Positions 1-7,300 of a DNA stretch of 11,290 bases are shown here, piece after piece. How positions within the stretch are numbered: the first letter of the stretch is position 1; each line of letters opens with the position of its first letter. The translations under genes were made by a program, and so were the position numbers. The notes below the pieces were generated by a model. That model ran no database searches. It had not been told where the DNA came from and was given only the letters and a program-made list of their open reading frames with translations. The stretch is from an uncultured Bacteroidia bacterium (GTDB lineage Bacteria > Bacteroidota > Bacteroidia > Bacteroidales > UBA932), in the NCBI GenBank assembly GCA_902796455.1, contig CADBPH010000113.1:1-11290 (forward strand). The letters are read 5' to 3'.

Positions 1-579
1 GCACAGGCCCTTGGCCTCAGCCTGCTTGGCCGTCGCCATGATCATCCGGTAGCCCTTGGCATCCACGGAAATCGGCTTCTCAAGGAAGGAGTGGACACCT
101 TTTTCTGTTGCATACTGGAAATGGACGGGACGGAAAACCGGAGGTGTCGTCAGGATCACCATGTCGATGCCCGAGTCGATCACTTTCTTGTATGCATCGA
201 AACCGACGAAGCAATTCTCGGCGGGGACTTCCTGTCCGCGCTTCTCTTTCAGCGTTTTACGGACATTCTCCAGCCGGTCTGCAAAGACATCGCCCAGGGC
301 AACGACCTTGATTCCGTCAGCCGCATCCAGCAGGTTTCCGATGGCGCCGCTTCCACGGCCGCCGCAACCGACCAGACCGACTTTCAGTTCCTTCCCTTCA
401 ATCGCCTTGTCGGGAAGCTCCGGAATATAATATTCACCGGGATTTTTCAGGGGGACCAGTTTGTCTCCTTTTTTGCCAGCGCAGGATGTCAAGAGGGCGC
501 TTCCGCCCACGATACCTGCCGCACCGATCATCGAGCTCATGCCCAGGAATGACCTTCTGTCCATTTTTTTCTCTTCCAT
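1..579 (-). CDS. Gfo/Idh/MocA family oxidoreductase, Tat-type lipoprotein (C-terminus beyond window)
   Basis: I translated this by hand from the ATG at 579; 193 codons are visible and the frame runs off the left edge without a stop. The N-terminus has a twin-arginine motif (RRSFLG, residues 8-13), a hydrophobic stretch, and a lipobox LTSC with Cys33 as the likely lipidated residue. Export of a folded, cofactor-loaded protein and membrane anchoring are therefore inferred. A Rossmann dinucleotide-binding motif follows (VGLVGCGGRG, 67-76), and the family hallmark EKP is at 167-169. The family mostly catalyses NAD(P)-dependent oxidation or reduction of sugars and cyclitols; some exported members hold the cofactor tightly, and some (GH109) are glycosidases. 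The substrate cannot be read from this part. An alternative start is Met6 (564), which keeps the RR motif. The gene starts 19 bp after the stop of the cytochrome/FGE-like gene, so co-transcription is likely. Confidence 0.9.
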   Translation of the reverse strand, partial: MEEKKMDRRSFLGMSSMIGAAGIVGGSALLTSCAGKKGDKLVPLKNPGEYYIPELPDKAIEGKELKVGLVGCGGRGSGAIGNLLDAADGIKVVALGDVFADRLENVRKTLKEKRGQEVPAENCFVGFDAYKKVIDSGIDMVILTTPPVFRPVHFQYATEKGVHSFLEKPISVDAKGYRMIMATAKQAEAKGLC

Positions 580-598
580 ATCGTTAGGTTTAATGTGT

Positions 599-2140
599 TT
601 ATCGATTCGTTTCCACTCCCGCCGGGACCTCGCACACGACCCGGAATCCGATACCCTTGATATCGGAATACCACCAGATGCTCTTCGGGTTCTGCGGGTC
701 TGTCCGCAGCCAGTCGTCATGATGGGTCCGTCCGCGGCTGGAGCAGCGCACCAGCGCAGCGTCATCCCCATAACTGCCGCCGCGGACCACATGCTCCGTT
801 CCCTCGGCAGGGCCTTTCGGATCCACCGCCCCGTCCGCGATCTTCGCGTAGGCGTCTTCCGCGTACCAGTCTGCGCAATATTCCATTACGTTACCCAGCA
901 TATTCTTCAGGCCGAATGGATTGGCCTGGACGAACTCCGGCTCCTGGGTCTGGGAAGGGCTGTTCCCGCCATAGACGACATAACGGGCGATCATGGCCGT
1001 ATCCGCCTTGAAAATCTTGGCGCGCAGCGTCTGGCCGGAGAGCCGCTTGGGATCCCCTTCGAAGAAATAAGGCGTCTGCGTACCGCCCCGGGCGGCATAT
1101 TCCCATTCCGCTTCCGTCGGGAGACGGTAGGTCCTTCCTGTCTTCAGGGAAAGCCACTGGCAGAAGGTCTGGGCCGCATAATGGGTCATGGTGATGGCCG
1201 GACGGCTGCCCATGCCCCACCCCTGGTCCGGGAAACCGAACGGCGGTGTCGGGCCGCTGACAGCATCCACGTCCGGACGGGAGTTGTTCGCATAGACCGT
1301 CTCCGGCGGCGTGCGCCCTTCGGACATGGTCTCGTTGTAGAAACTCCAGTATTGCTGCCAGGTCACCTCGACTTCGCCCATGAAGAACGGGGAAATCTTC
1401 ACCTTCCGCTGCGGACCTTCGTCCTGGGCGCGGAAAGGCTCCTTTTCCGGGCTTCCGAGGGTGAACTCCCCGCCCGGAACCGCAATCATCCGGATGGCAG
1501 CCCGCGTTCCGGGTACTGTCTCCGTGAAATTCTCGAATGCAGTCACGACGGCGGCGCTGTCGTATACCTCGCCGGAACCCGTATCGACCGTTCCCTGAAG
1601 TTTTTTGTGCTGATAGCCGGGCATGAAATGGCCCACGTCCAAATGGCAGCTGATGCACTGGAGATTCAGCTTCTTGGCATTCTCTTCATAGTAAAGATGC
1701 GCCGTAATCCCGTCATCGGAAATCCCCTCCGGGAAGAGGTTCGCATGGCATTTCTCGCAAGAGGCGTTGTATACGATGGTTTCCGCATGGGAGAGTTCCC
1801 GTTTGGCCTTCCAGTCGATTTCGTCCGGATCCTTGGTCATCTTGGTCCAGATATCCTTGGCACCCATCTTTGCCTTGGCCATGTAATACTTGAGGACCCC
1901 GTCTTCCTTGGGAGGCAGATGGCAGGCCGCACAATCCGTCACCACACCGCTTTTGCTGTTGAAATGGACCGATTTCTTCCAATCGGCATCCGCCTGCTCA
2001 TGATAGTGGCAGCTCATGCAGTATTCGTTGGTGGACGTCTTTTCCACGGCGCTGTCCAACGCCAGCATAGCGGAAAACCCCAGCACAAGCCCGCCGAGTC
2101 CCGCTGCAATCCACAACTTATGTTTCTTGCTGTCTGACAT
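599..2140 (-). CDS. NapC/NirT-type tetraheme cytochrome fused to an FGE/SUMF1-like domain
   Basis: The 513-residue protein has two parts. Residues 9-28 form one membrane anchor, followed by four CxxCH haem c sites starting at Cys41, Cys70, Cys128 and Cys162. This layout is typical of NapC/NrfH quinol dehydrogenases, which pass electrons from menaquinol to periplasmic enzymes. Residues about 216-505 form an FGE-sulfatase (SUMF1/EgtB/PvdO) domain: start with VPGGEFTLGS, central RLPTEAEWEYAARGG (339-353), GNVMEYCADWY (416-426), and RGGSY (453-457) to GFR (498-500). In true FGE two copper-binding cysteines follow GGS[WY]; here residues 458-464 contain none, and Cys466 aligns better with a structural cysteine. 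Sulfatase activation is therefore unlikely, and the domain may bind a partner, substrate or metal. The start at 2140 is supported by a promoter box just upstream and by the membrane helix directly after it. The gene leads an operon with the Gfo/Idh gene. Haem sites and domain types are clear; the function is inferred. Confidence 0.93.
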   Translation of the reverse strand: MSDSKKHKLWIAAGLGGLVLGFSAMLALDSAVEKTSTNEYCMSCHYHEQADADWKKSVHFNSKSGVVTDCAACHLPPKEDGVLKYYMAKAKMGAKDIWTKMTKDPDEIDWKAKRELSHAETIVYNASCEKCHANLFPEGISDDGITAHLYYEENAKKLNLQCISCHLDVGHFMPGYQHKKLQGTVDTGSGEVYDSAAVVTAFENFTETVPGTRAAIRMIAVPGGEFTLGSPEKEPFRAQDEGPQRKVKISPFFMGEVEVTWQQYWSFYNETMSEGRTPPETVYANNSRPDVDAVSGPTPPFGFPDQGWGMGSRPAITMTHYAAQTFCQWLSLKTGRTYRLPTEAEWEYAARGGTQTPYFFEGDPKRLSGQTLRAKIFKADTAMIARYVVYGGNSPSQTQEPEFVQANPFGLKNMLGNVMEYCADWYAEDAYAKIADGAVDPKGPAEGTEHVVRGGSYGDDAALVRCSSRGRTHHDDWLRTDPQNPKSIWWYSDIKGIGFRVVCEVPAGVETNR

Positions 2141-2157
2141 AAGTAAGTCTATTCCTG

Positions 2158-2165
2158 CAAATATA
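2158..2165 (-). promoter_or_regulatory. Bacteroidota -7 promoter box for the cytochrome/FGE-like operon
   Basis: On the minus strand this reads TATATTTG, a full match to the Bacteroidota -7 consensus TAnnTTTG. It lies 17 bp upstream of the start at 2140, so the leader would be only about 10-15 nt. A TTTG is present at 2178-2181 but is only 12 bp away, not the usual 19-21 bp, so the -33 element is not convincing. Confidence 0.55.
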
Positions 2166-2243
2166 CAAAAAACTCGCCAAATAGACTCTCATTTTCCCCA
2201 GAAATGAAGGGAATGACGGATGCGCCATTTGCCGTTTTTTTAT

Positions 2244-2251
2244 TACTTTTA
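2244..2251 (+). promoter_or_regulatory. Possible -7 box for the alpha/beta hydrolase gene
   Basis: TACTTTTA matches 7 of 8 positions of TAnnTTTG and lies 16 bp before the ATG at 2268. A TTTG at 2228-2231 is 12 bp upstream, which is too close for a standard -33 element. This is a weak call based on position and sequence only. Confidence 0.3.
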
Positions 2252-2267
2252 CGCAAATGTTCCTGCC

Positions 2268-3158
2268 ATGAAAAGAATTGCGACATACCTGCTGCTGATC
2301 CTCCTGTGGATCATGGTTGTTCCTTCCTGTTCCAAAGATCCTGCGGGAACGGAGGAGGAAACGGTTGAAATACCGTCCCGCACCTATTCCATCACCACGG
2401 AAGAACTTTCCTGCAGCCGGGACGGGATCAAAATCTACGGGAAACTCGTCCTGCCCGAAGGGCGGGACGGCCGGATGCCCGTCGTCATTTTCAGCCACGG
2501 GCTGCTGGGACATCATACCGACTGCCTGCCCTATGCCGAAGCGCTTGCCCGGAAAGGTTATGCTGGGTATTGTTTCGATTTCATCGGCGGTTCACTGGCG
2601 AATCTCAGCGGCGGAAGTTACAAGCAAATGTCCATCCTGACGGAAATGGAAGACCTGCGGGCCGTCATGGACATGATTGAGAAACAAGGATTTACAGACA
2701 AAAACCAGATCTATCTCGCCGGTGCCAGCCAGGGCGGCCTCGTCAGTGCGATGGTGGCGGCCGCGCAGCCTTCCCGCATCAGAGGCATGATCCAGATGTT
2801 TCCGGCTTTCAACATTCCGGAACTGGTTTCTTCCTATCTGTTCATCCTGTACAAAGGCGACGTGTCGGCCATGCCCGAAAGTACCTCCTTGTTAGGATTT
2901 ACCTTCTATAAGAAATATGTGGAGGACGCCATCACGATAGACCCCTACGCCGAAATCGGGAAATACGAGGGTCCGGTGCTGATCTTGCATGGAGACAAAG
3001 ACCTTCTTGTCCCCTATTCCAGCAGCGAAAAAGCCGTGAAAGCCTATAAAAACGCCACCTTGCAGAAGTTCGAAGGACAAGGACATGGCTTCGACGAACA
3101 AGGGACGGAAAAAGCGATCACATCCAGTCTGGAATTCCTGACCCGGCTGAACAAGTAA
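2268..3158 (+). CDS. Alpha/beta hydrolase lipoprotein, cinnamoyl/feruloyl esterase-like
   Basis: From the ATG at 2268 the product is 296 residues. It opens with Lys-Arg, a hydrophobic core and a lipobox VPSC (Cys21), so a lipoprotein is predicted. An in-frame ATG at 2220 would add 16 residues before this signal peptide and is rejected. The hydrolase fold shows an oxyanion-hole region SHGLLGHH (76-83), a nucleophile elbow GASQG with Ser154, an acid in HGDKDLLVP (Asp245), and a catalytic His in GQGHGF (His273). Spacing and flanking text (a YAEALARKGY stretch, a following FDF, and MEDLRAVMD) resemble cinnamoyl/feruloyl esterases and related S9-like hydrolases. Ester hydrolysis at the envelope is inferred; other acyl esters are equally possible. 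The gene is divergent from the cytochrome/FGE-like operon (127-bp gap) and ends 1 bp from the convergent lspA stop. Confidence 0.9.
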   Translation: MKRIATYLLLILLWIMVVPSCSKDPAGTEEETVEIPSRTYSITTEELSCSRDGIKIYGKLVLPEGRDGRMPVVIFSHGLLGHHTDCLPYAEALARKGYAGYCFDFIGGSLANLSGGSYKQMSILTEMEDLRAVMDMIEKQGFTDKNQIYLAGASQGGLVSAMVAAAQPSRIRGMIQMFPAFNIPELVSSYLFILYKGDVSAMPESTSLLGFTFYKKYVEDAITIDPYAEIGKYEGPVLILHGDKDLLVPYSSSEKAVKAYKNATLQKFEGQGHGFDEQGTEKAITSSLEFLTRLNK

Positions 3159-3159
3159 T

Positions 3160-3825
3160 CTATTTCCTGGAAGAGGTTTTTTTAACGGCTTCTTCCTTCT
3201 TCCCGTCCGACAGGAAGAACTTATACTGGAAGAAGAGCAGGTAAAGGGCGCCGACCGTCACACAGCTGTCCGCGAAATTGAATACGGGCTCAAAGAAGAT
3301 GTGCCCGCCCAGGAACGGGACCCAGGACGGCCAGGTAAAGAGCGGGAAATAAAACATATCCACGACTTTCCCGAAGAACAGCGGGGCATAACTGCCGCCC
3401 CACTGTGCGACGACGCCCGGTGCGGAGGCGGAAAAGACCTGTCCGTAAAACAGGCAGTCGACGATATTGCCCATGGCACCGGCCGTAATCAGCGTCAGCC
3501 CGACAAGGACCCCCGTCGGAACCGGAACCTTCTCTCCATCAGGACCTTCCGCCCCTTTTCGGACCAGTTTCGTTATCCACCAGCACAGAAAACCGAACAA
3601 GATGACGCGGAAGATGCTGAGCAACGCCTTTCCGACGGCGCCGCCGAATTTCATGCCGAACGCCATTCCCTCGTTTTCAATGAACAGGATCTGGAACCAG
3701 TTCCCGAACACGCTGAAATGTTCGCCGATGGACATATTCGTCTTGACCAGGACTTTGATGACCTGGTCAATGACTACAAGCACGATACCGAGAATCAGCA
3801 GTGACTTGCCTTTCGATATCTTCAT
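3160..3825 (-). CDS. lspA: Lipoprotein signal peptidase II (LspA)
   Basis: LspA is an inner-membrane aspartic protease that removes the signal peptide of diacylated prolipoproteins at the lipobox Cys. The 221-residue protein shows the family blocks in order: DQVIK (20-24), ENEGMAFGM (50-58), TAGAMGNIVD with catalytic Asp123, GKVVDMFYFP (152-161) and FNFADS with catalytic Asp186. Several hydrophobic helices fit the usual four-segment topology. Compared with E. coli LspA (about 164 residues) there are extra stretches at about 129-152 and 164-181, on either side of the VVDM block; longer LspA proteins are usual in Bacteroidota. The start lies 1 bp after the TGA of the DksA-like gene, so the two are probably translated from one mRNA with ileS. 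The window itself encodes at least three likely lipoproteins that would be substrates. Confidence 0.96.
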   Translation of the reverse strand: MKISKGKSLLILGIVLVVIDQVIKVLVKTNMSIGEHFSVFGNWFQILFIENEGMAFGMKFGGAVGKALLSIFRVILFGFLCWWITKLVRKGAEGPDGEKVPVPTGVLVGLTLITAGAMGNIVDCLFYGQVFSASAPGVVAQWGGSYAPLFFGKVVDMFYFPLFTWPSWVPFLGGHIFFEPVFNFADSCVTVGALYLLFFQYKFFLSDGKKEEAVKKTSSRK

Positions 3826-3826
3826 G

Positions 3827-4279
3827 TCAACGTTTTCCTTTCGCGAGCATTTCCTTCGCTTCCACAGTCAGGGTGGCATGCGGAACGAGACGGAGCCGCT
3901 CTTTCGGGATCAACTTGCCGGTCACCCGGCAGATCCCATATGTCTTGTTTTCGATACGGACAAGCGCAGCTTCCAAGTTCTGGATGAACTTGTACTGACG
4001 CTGGGCGAGCTGGCTCGCCTCCTCCTTGGAGAGCTGCATGGCGCCGTCATCTTCCACTGTCTTGAAGGAAGGAATCGTATCCTCAATGTCGTTGCTGCCA
4101 TTGTGCATGACGACATGACGGAGCGTGTTGTACTCCTTCCTGGCTTTTTCCAACATCTCTACGATGATGGTGCGGAACTCTTCCAGTTCCTCATCGCTGT
4201 AGCGGGTTTTCGTCTGCCCGGAGGCAGATTCCTGATCTTCCTGCTGCGGAATATTCAGGTTTTTGTTCTCTTCTGCCAT
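3827..4279 (-). CDS. TraR/DksA family transcription regulator with degenerate zinc finger
   Basis: DksA-type proteins bind RNA polymerase through the secondary channel and modulate initiation, often with ppGpp. This 150-residue protein has a long helical part (about 28-112) that would form the coiled coil, with an acidic-Gly-Ala tip (EDDGA, 76-80) comparable to the DxA tip of E. coli DksA. The C-terminal globular motif YGICRVTGKLIPKERLR (114-130) is plain. Of the four zinc cysteines only Cys117 remains; the others correspond to Thr120, Thr138 and Ala141. Zinc binding is therefore unlikely, as in known zinc-independent DksA paralogues, and similar Bacteroidota proteins share this finger. It sits between ileS (44-bp gap) and lspA (1-bp gap), a conserved Bacteroidota arrangement. 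A role as a general DksA is inferred. Confidence 0.92.
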   Translation of the reverse strand: MAEENKNLNIPQQEDQESASGQTKTRYSDEELEEFRTIIVEMLEKARKEYNTLRHVVMHNGSNDIEDTIPSFKTVEDDGAMQLSKEEASQLAQRQYKFIQNLEAALVRIENKTYGICRVTGKLIPKERLRLVPHATLTVEAKEMLAKGKR

Positions 4280-4323
4280 AGCAAAAACAATTTTAAGCGC
4301 TATTGATTATATGTTGTATTTCG

Positions 4324-7300
4324 TTATGAAACTTTTTCAACCAAAATGTCGATCGTACCCTCATTCCACTCTGTCCGGGTCGCCCCCTCCGCTGCCGGTC
4401 CTTCGCGCAGGACAACGGAAACGGAAAGTGTCTGCGCCGCAATATAGCCGCCGAAAGGAACCAGGGCAGCCTCAATCTCCGCATGGTCTTCCCCGACGGC
4501 AAAGACCGTTACCCGGACCTTGTCCGTCACATTGAAGCCACTGTCCTTGCGGATGTTCTGAATCCGGTTGATCAGTTCACGGGCGATGCCTTCCTGCCGC
4601 AGGGCCGGGGTCACTTCGATGTCGAGGGCCAAGGTCAGCGGCCCGTCCGTGGCGACCAGCCATCCGGGCATGTCCTCGGAAGAAATCTCATAGTCGCCCG
4701 GGCGCAGGGATACCATCCCGCCCGGCAGGGCCCATTCATACACCGTACCGGCCGCCTCGCACGCCTGGATGGCCGAAATCGTCTCCTGGTCAATGGCTGC
4801 GAACGCTGCCGCAATTTCCTTCATCTGACGGCCGTAAATCTTGCCCAGCGTCTTGAAATTCGGTTTGATCTTCTTGGTAATGAACGTCGTATCGGCCAGG
4901 AATTCTGCTTCTTTGACATTCACTTCACCGAGAATCAGGTCCTTCACCTGTTCCAGTTGCTGGCGGACCTTCTCGGAAATCACCGGGACAATCAGCTTGG
5001 AAAGCGGCTGCCGGACCTTGATATTCACTTTCCGGCGGAGAGCCAGCACCATCGAAGTCGCCCGCTGGGCCAGTTCCATCCGCTCTTCCAGATCCTTGTC
5101 GCGGGCAGCGTCATCCGCCTCGGGCATCAGGCAGTAGTGGACCGATCCGGCCGAAGGGACCAGGTCCTCATACAAGCGGTCCATGTAGAACGGCGCAATC
5201 GGAGCGGACAAAAGCGCCACCGTCTTCAGCACCTCATAAAGAGTCTGATAGGCAGAGAGTTTGTCCGTATCCATGCTTCCGCCCCAGAAACGCTTGCGGC
5301 CCAGCCGGACATACCAGTTGCTCAGGTGGTCGCAGACGAAATCCTGGATCATGCGGCCGGCCGTGGTGATGTCATAATCTTCATAGGCTGCCCGCACCTT
5401 GACAATGAGCGTATTCATCAGGGAGATGATCCAGCGGTCCAACTCCGGACGCTCCGACAGCGGAACCGGGGCCGAAGCCGGATCAAATCCATCCACGTTC
5501 GCATACAGGGCGAAGAAGGAGTATGTATTGTACAGCGTCCCGAAGAACTTGCGGCGGATCTCGTCCACCCCGTTCTCGTCAAACCGCAGGTTGTCCCACG
5601 GCTGGGCGTTGGTCAGCATGTACCAGCGAAGGGCATCCGCCCCGAATTTGTCAATTTCCAGGAAAGGATCGACGGCATTGCCCAGGCGCTTGCTCATCTT
5701 GTCTCCGTTCTTGTCCAGGACAAGACCGTTGGAAATCACGCACTTGAATGCAGGCGTACCGCTGACCATCGTATGGATGGCATGCAGGGTATAGAACCAC
5801 CCGCGGGTCTGGTCCACACCTTCGGCGATGAAATCGGCCGTGCAGCCGAACGCAGGGGTGTTTTCCCCGCGCAGGCCGACCTGGGCATACGGCATCGCGC
5901 CGGAGTCGAACCACACATCGATCAGGTCGCTCTCCCGGACCATCTTCTTCCCGGACGGGGAGACCAGGAAAATCTCATCCACGTACGGCCGGTGCAAATC
6001 GATGCGGTCGTAGTTTTCCTTGGACATGTCGTCCGGATTGAAACCTTGATCTTGCAACGGATTGGACGGCATGATACCCGCCGCAACCGCTTTTTCGATT
6101 TCCGTATAGAGCTCTTTCACCGAGCCGATGCAGATCTCTTCCTTCCCGTCCTCGGTACGCCAGATCGGAAGGGGCGTGCCCCAGAAACGGCTCCGGGACA
6201 GGTTCCAATCCTGGATATTCTCCAGCCACTGCCCGAACCGGCCCGTCCCCGTGGACTCCGGCTTCCAAGTGATGGTCTTGTTCAGGGCAACCATCTGGTC
6301 CTTGACCGCCGTCGCCCGGATGAACCACGCGTCCAGCGGATAATAAAGCACCGGTTTGTCCGTACGCCAACTGTGCGGATAACTGTGCACATGTTTCTGT
6401 ATCTTGAACGCACGTCCGTCGGACTTGAGCATCACGCACAAATCGATGTCCAGGGTCGGTGCATCGGGCGCCAGGGTGTCGTCAAAGGCATTCTTGACAT
6501 AGCGTCCGGCATATTCGCCGTAGGACGGGTCCACGAAGTCCCTGACATAGGCCGGGTCGAGATCCGAAACCGGATAAAAACGCCCGCTGCGGTCCACCTG
6601 GGCCTGACGGACACCTGCCTTGTCGACCACCATGAGGGCCGGAATACCGTAGGCCGCCGCCACCCGTTTGTCGTCCGCACCGAAGGTCGGGGCAATATGG
6701 ACGACACCCGTTCCTTCTTCCGTCGACACGTAGTCCCCGAGAATCACCCGGAACGCATCGCCTTCCAGCGGGCGGAACCACGGAATCAACTGACGGTAAC
6801 GGATCCCGAGCAGTTCTTCGCCCTTCCACTCGCCTTCCAGCACCTTGTACGGGACAACCTTATCCCCGGGCTTGTAGGTGTCCAGCGGGACATCGGCGCC
6901 CTTGGGATTGAACAGGGAAGGGACCAAATCCTTGGCCACTACATAAATCGCCTGGTCTCCCGTATACGGATTGAAGGACATGACCCGCACATACTTGATC
7001 TGCGGACCGACGCACAAGGCCGTATTGGAAGGAAGGGTCCACGGCGTCGTCGTCCACGCCAGGAAATACACCGGGAGCGTCTCGCACCCATACAGCGGCT
7101 GGGATTTTTCATCCTTGACCACCTCGAACTGGCAGGTCACCGTCGTATCCGTCACATTCTTGTAGCAACCGGGCTGGTTGAGTTCGTGCGAGCTCAGTCC
7201 CGTGCCGTCGGACGGAGAAAAAGGCTGGATGGAATATCCCTTGTAGAGCAACCCCTTGTCGTAGATATTCCGCAGCAAGTGCCACAGGGTCTCGATATAG

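Noticed and set aside
599..1500. Assignment of the FGE-like domain as a sulfatase-activating enzyme
   Set aside because: The copper-binding cysteine pair is absent and no sulfatase gene is in the window.
461..2137. A 558-codon open frame on the plus strand opposite the cytochrome/FGE-like gene
   Set aside because: Same register effect as above; the minus strand has four haem motifs and clear FGE motifs, and the plus product shows nothing.
2189..2207. TCATTT/AAATGA inverted repeat in the divergent gap as an operator
   Set aside because: Six A/T-rich base pairs in an A/T-rich gap are expected by chance; no second copy or matching regulator is visible.
2220..2267. Upstream extension of the hydrolase to the ATG at 2220
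   Set aside because: It would place 16 extra residues before a standard lipoprotein signal peptide and would include the likely promoter box.
3156..3183. T7 run (3177-3183) just after the hydrolase stop as a plus-strand terminator
   Set aside because: I find no stable stem before it, only 3-4 bp pairings, and the run is explained by Lys codons at the end of lspA. No convincing terminator was found for either gene at this convergent junction.
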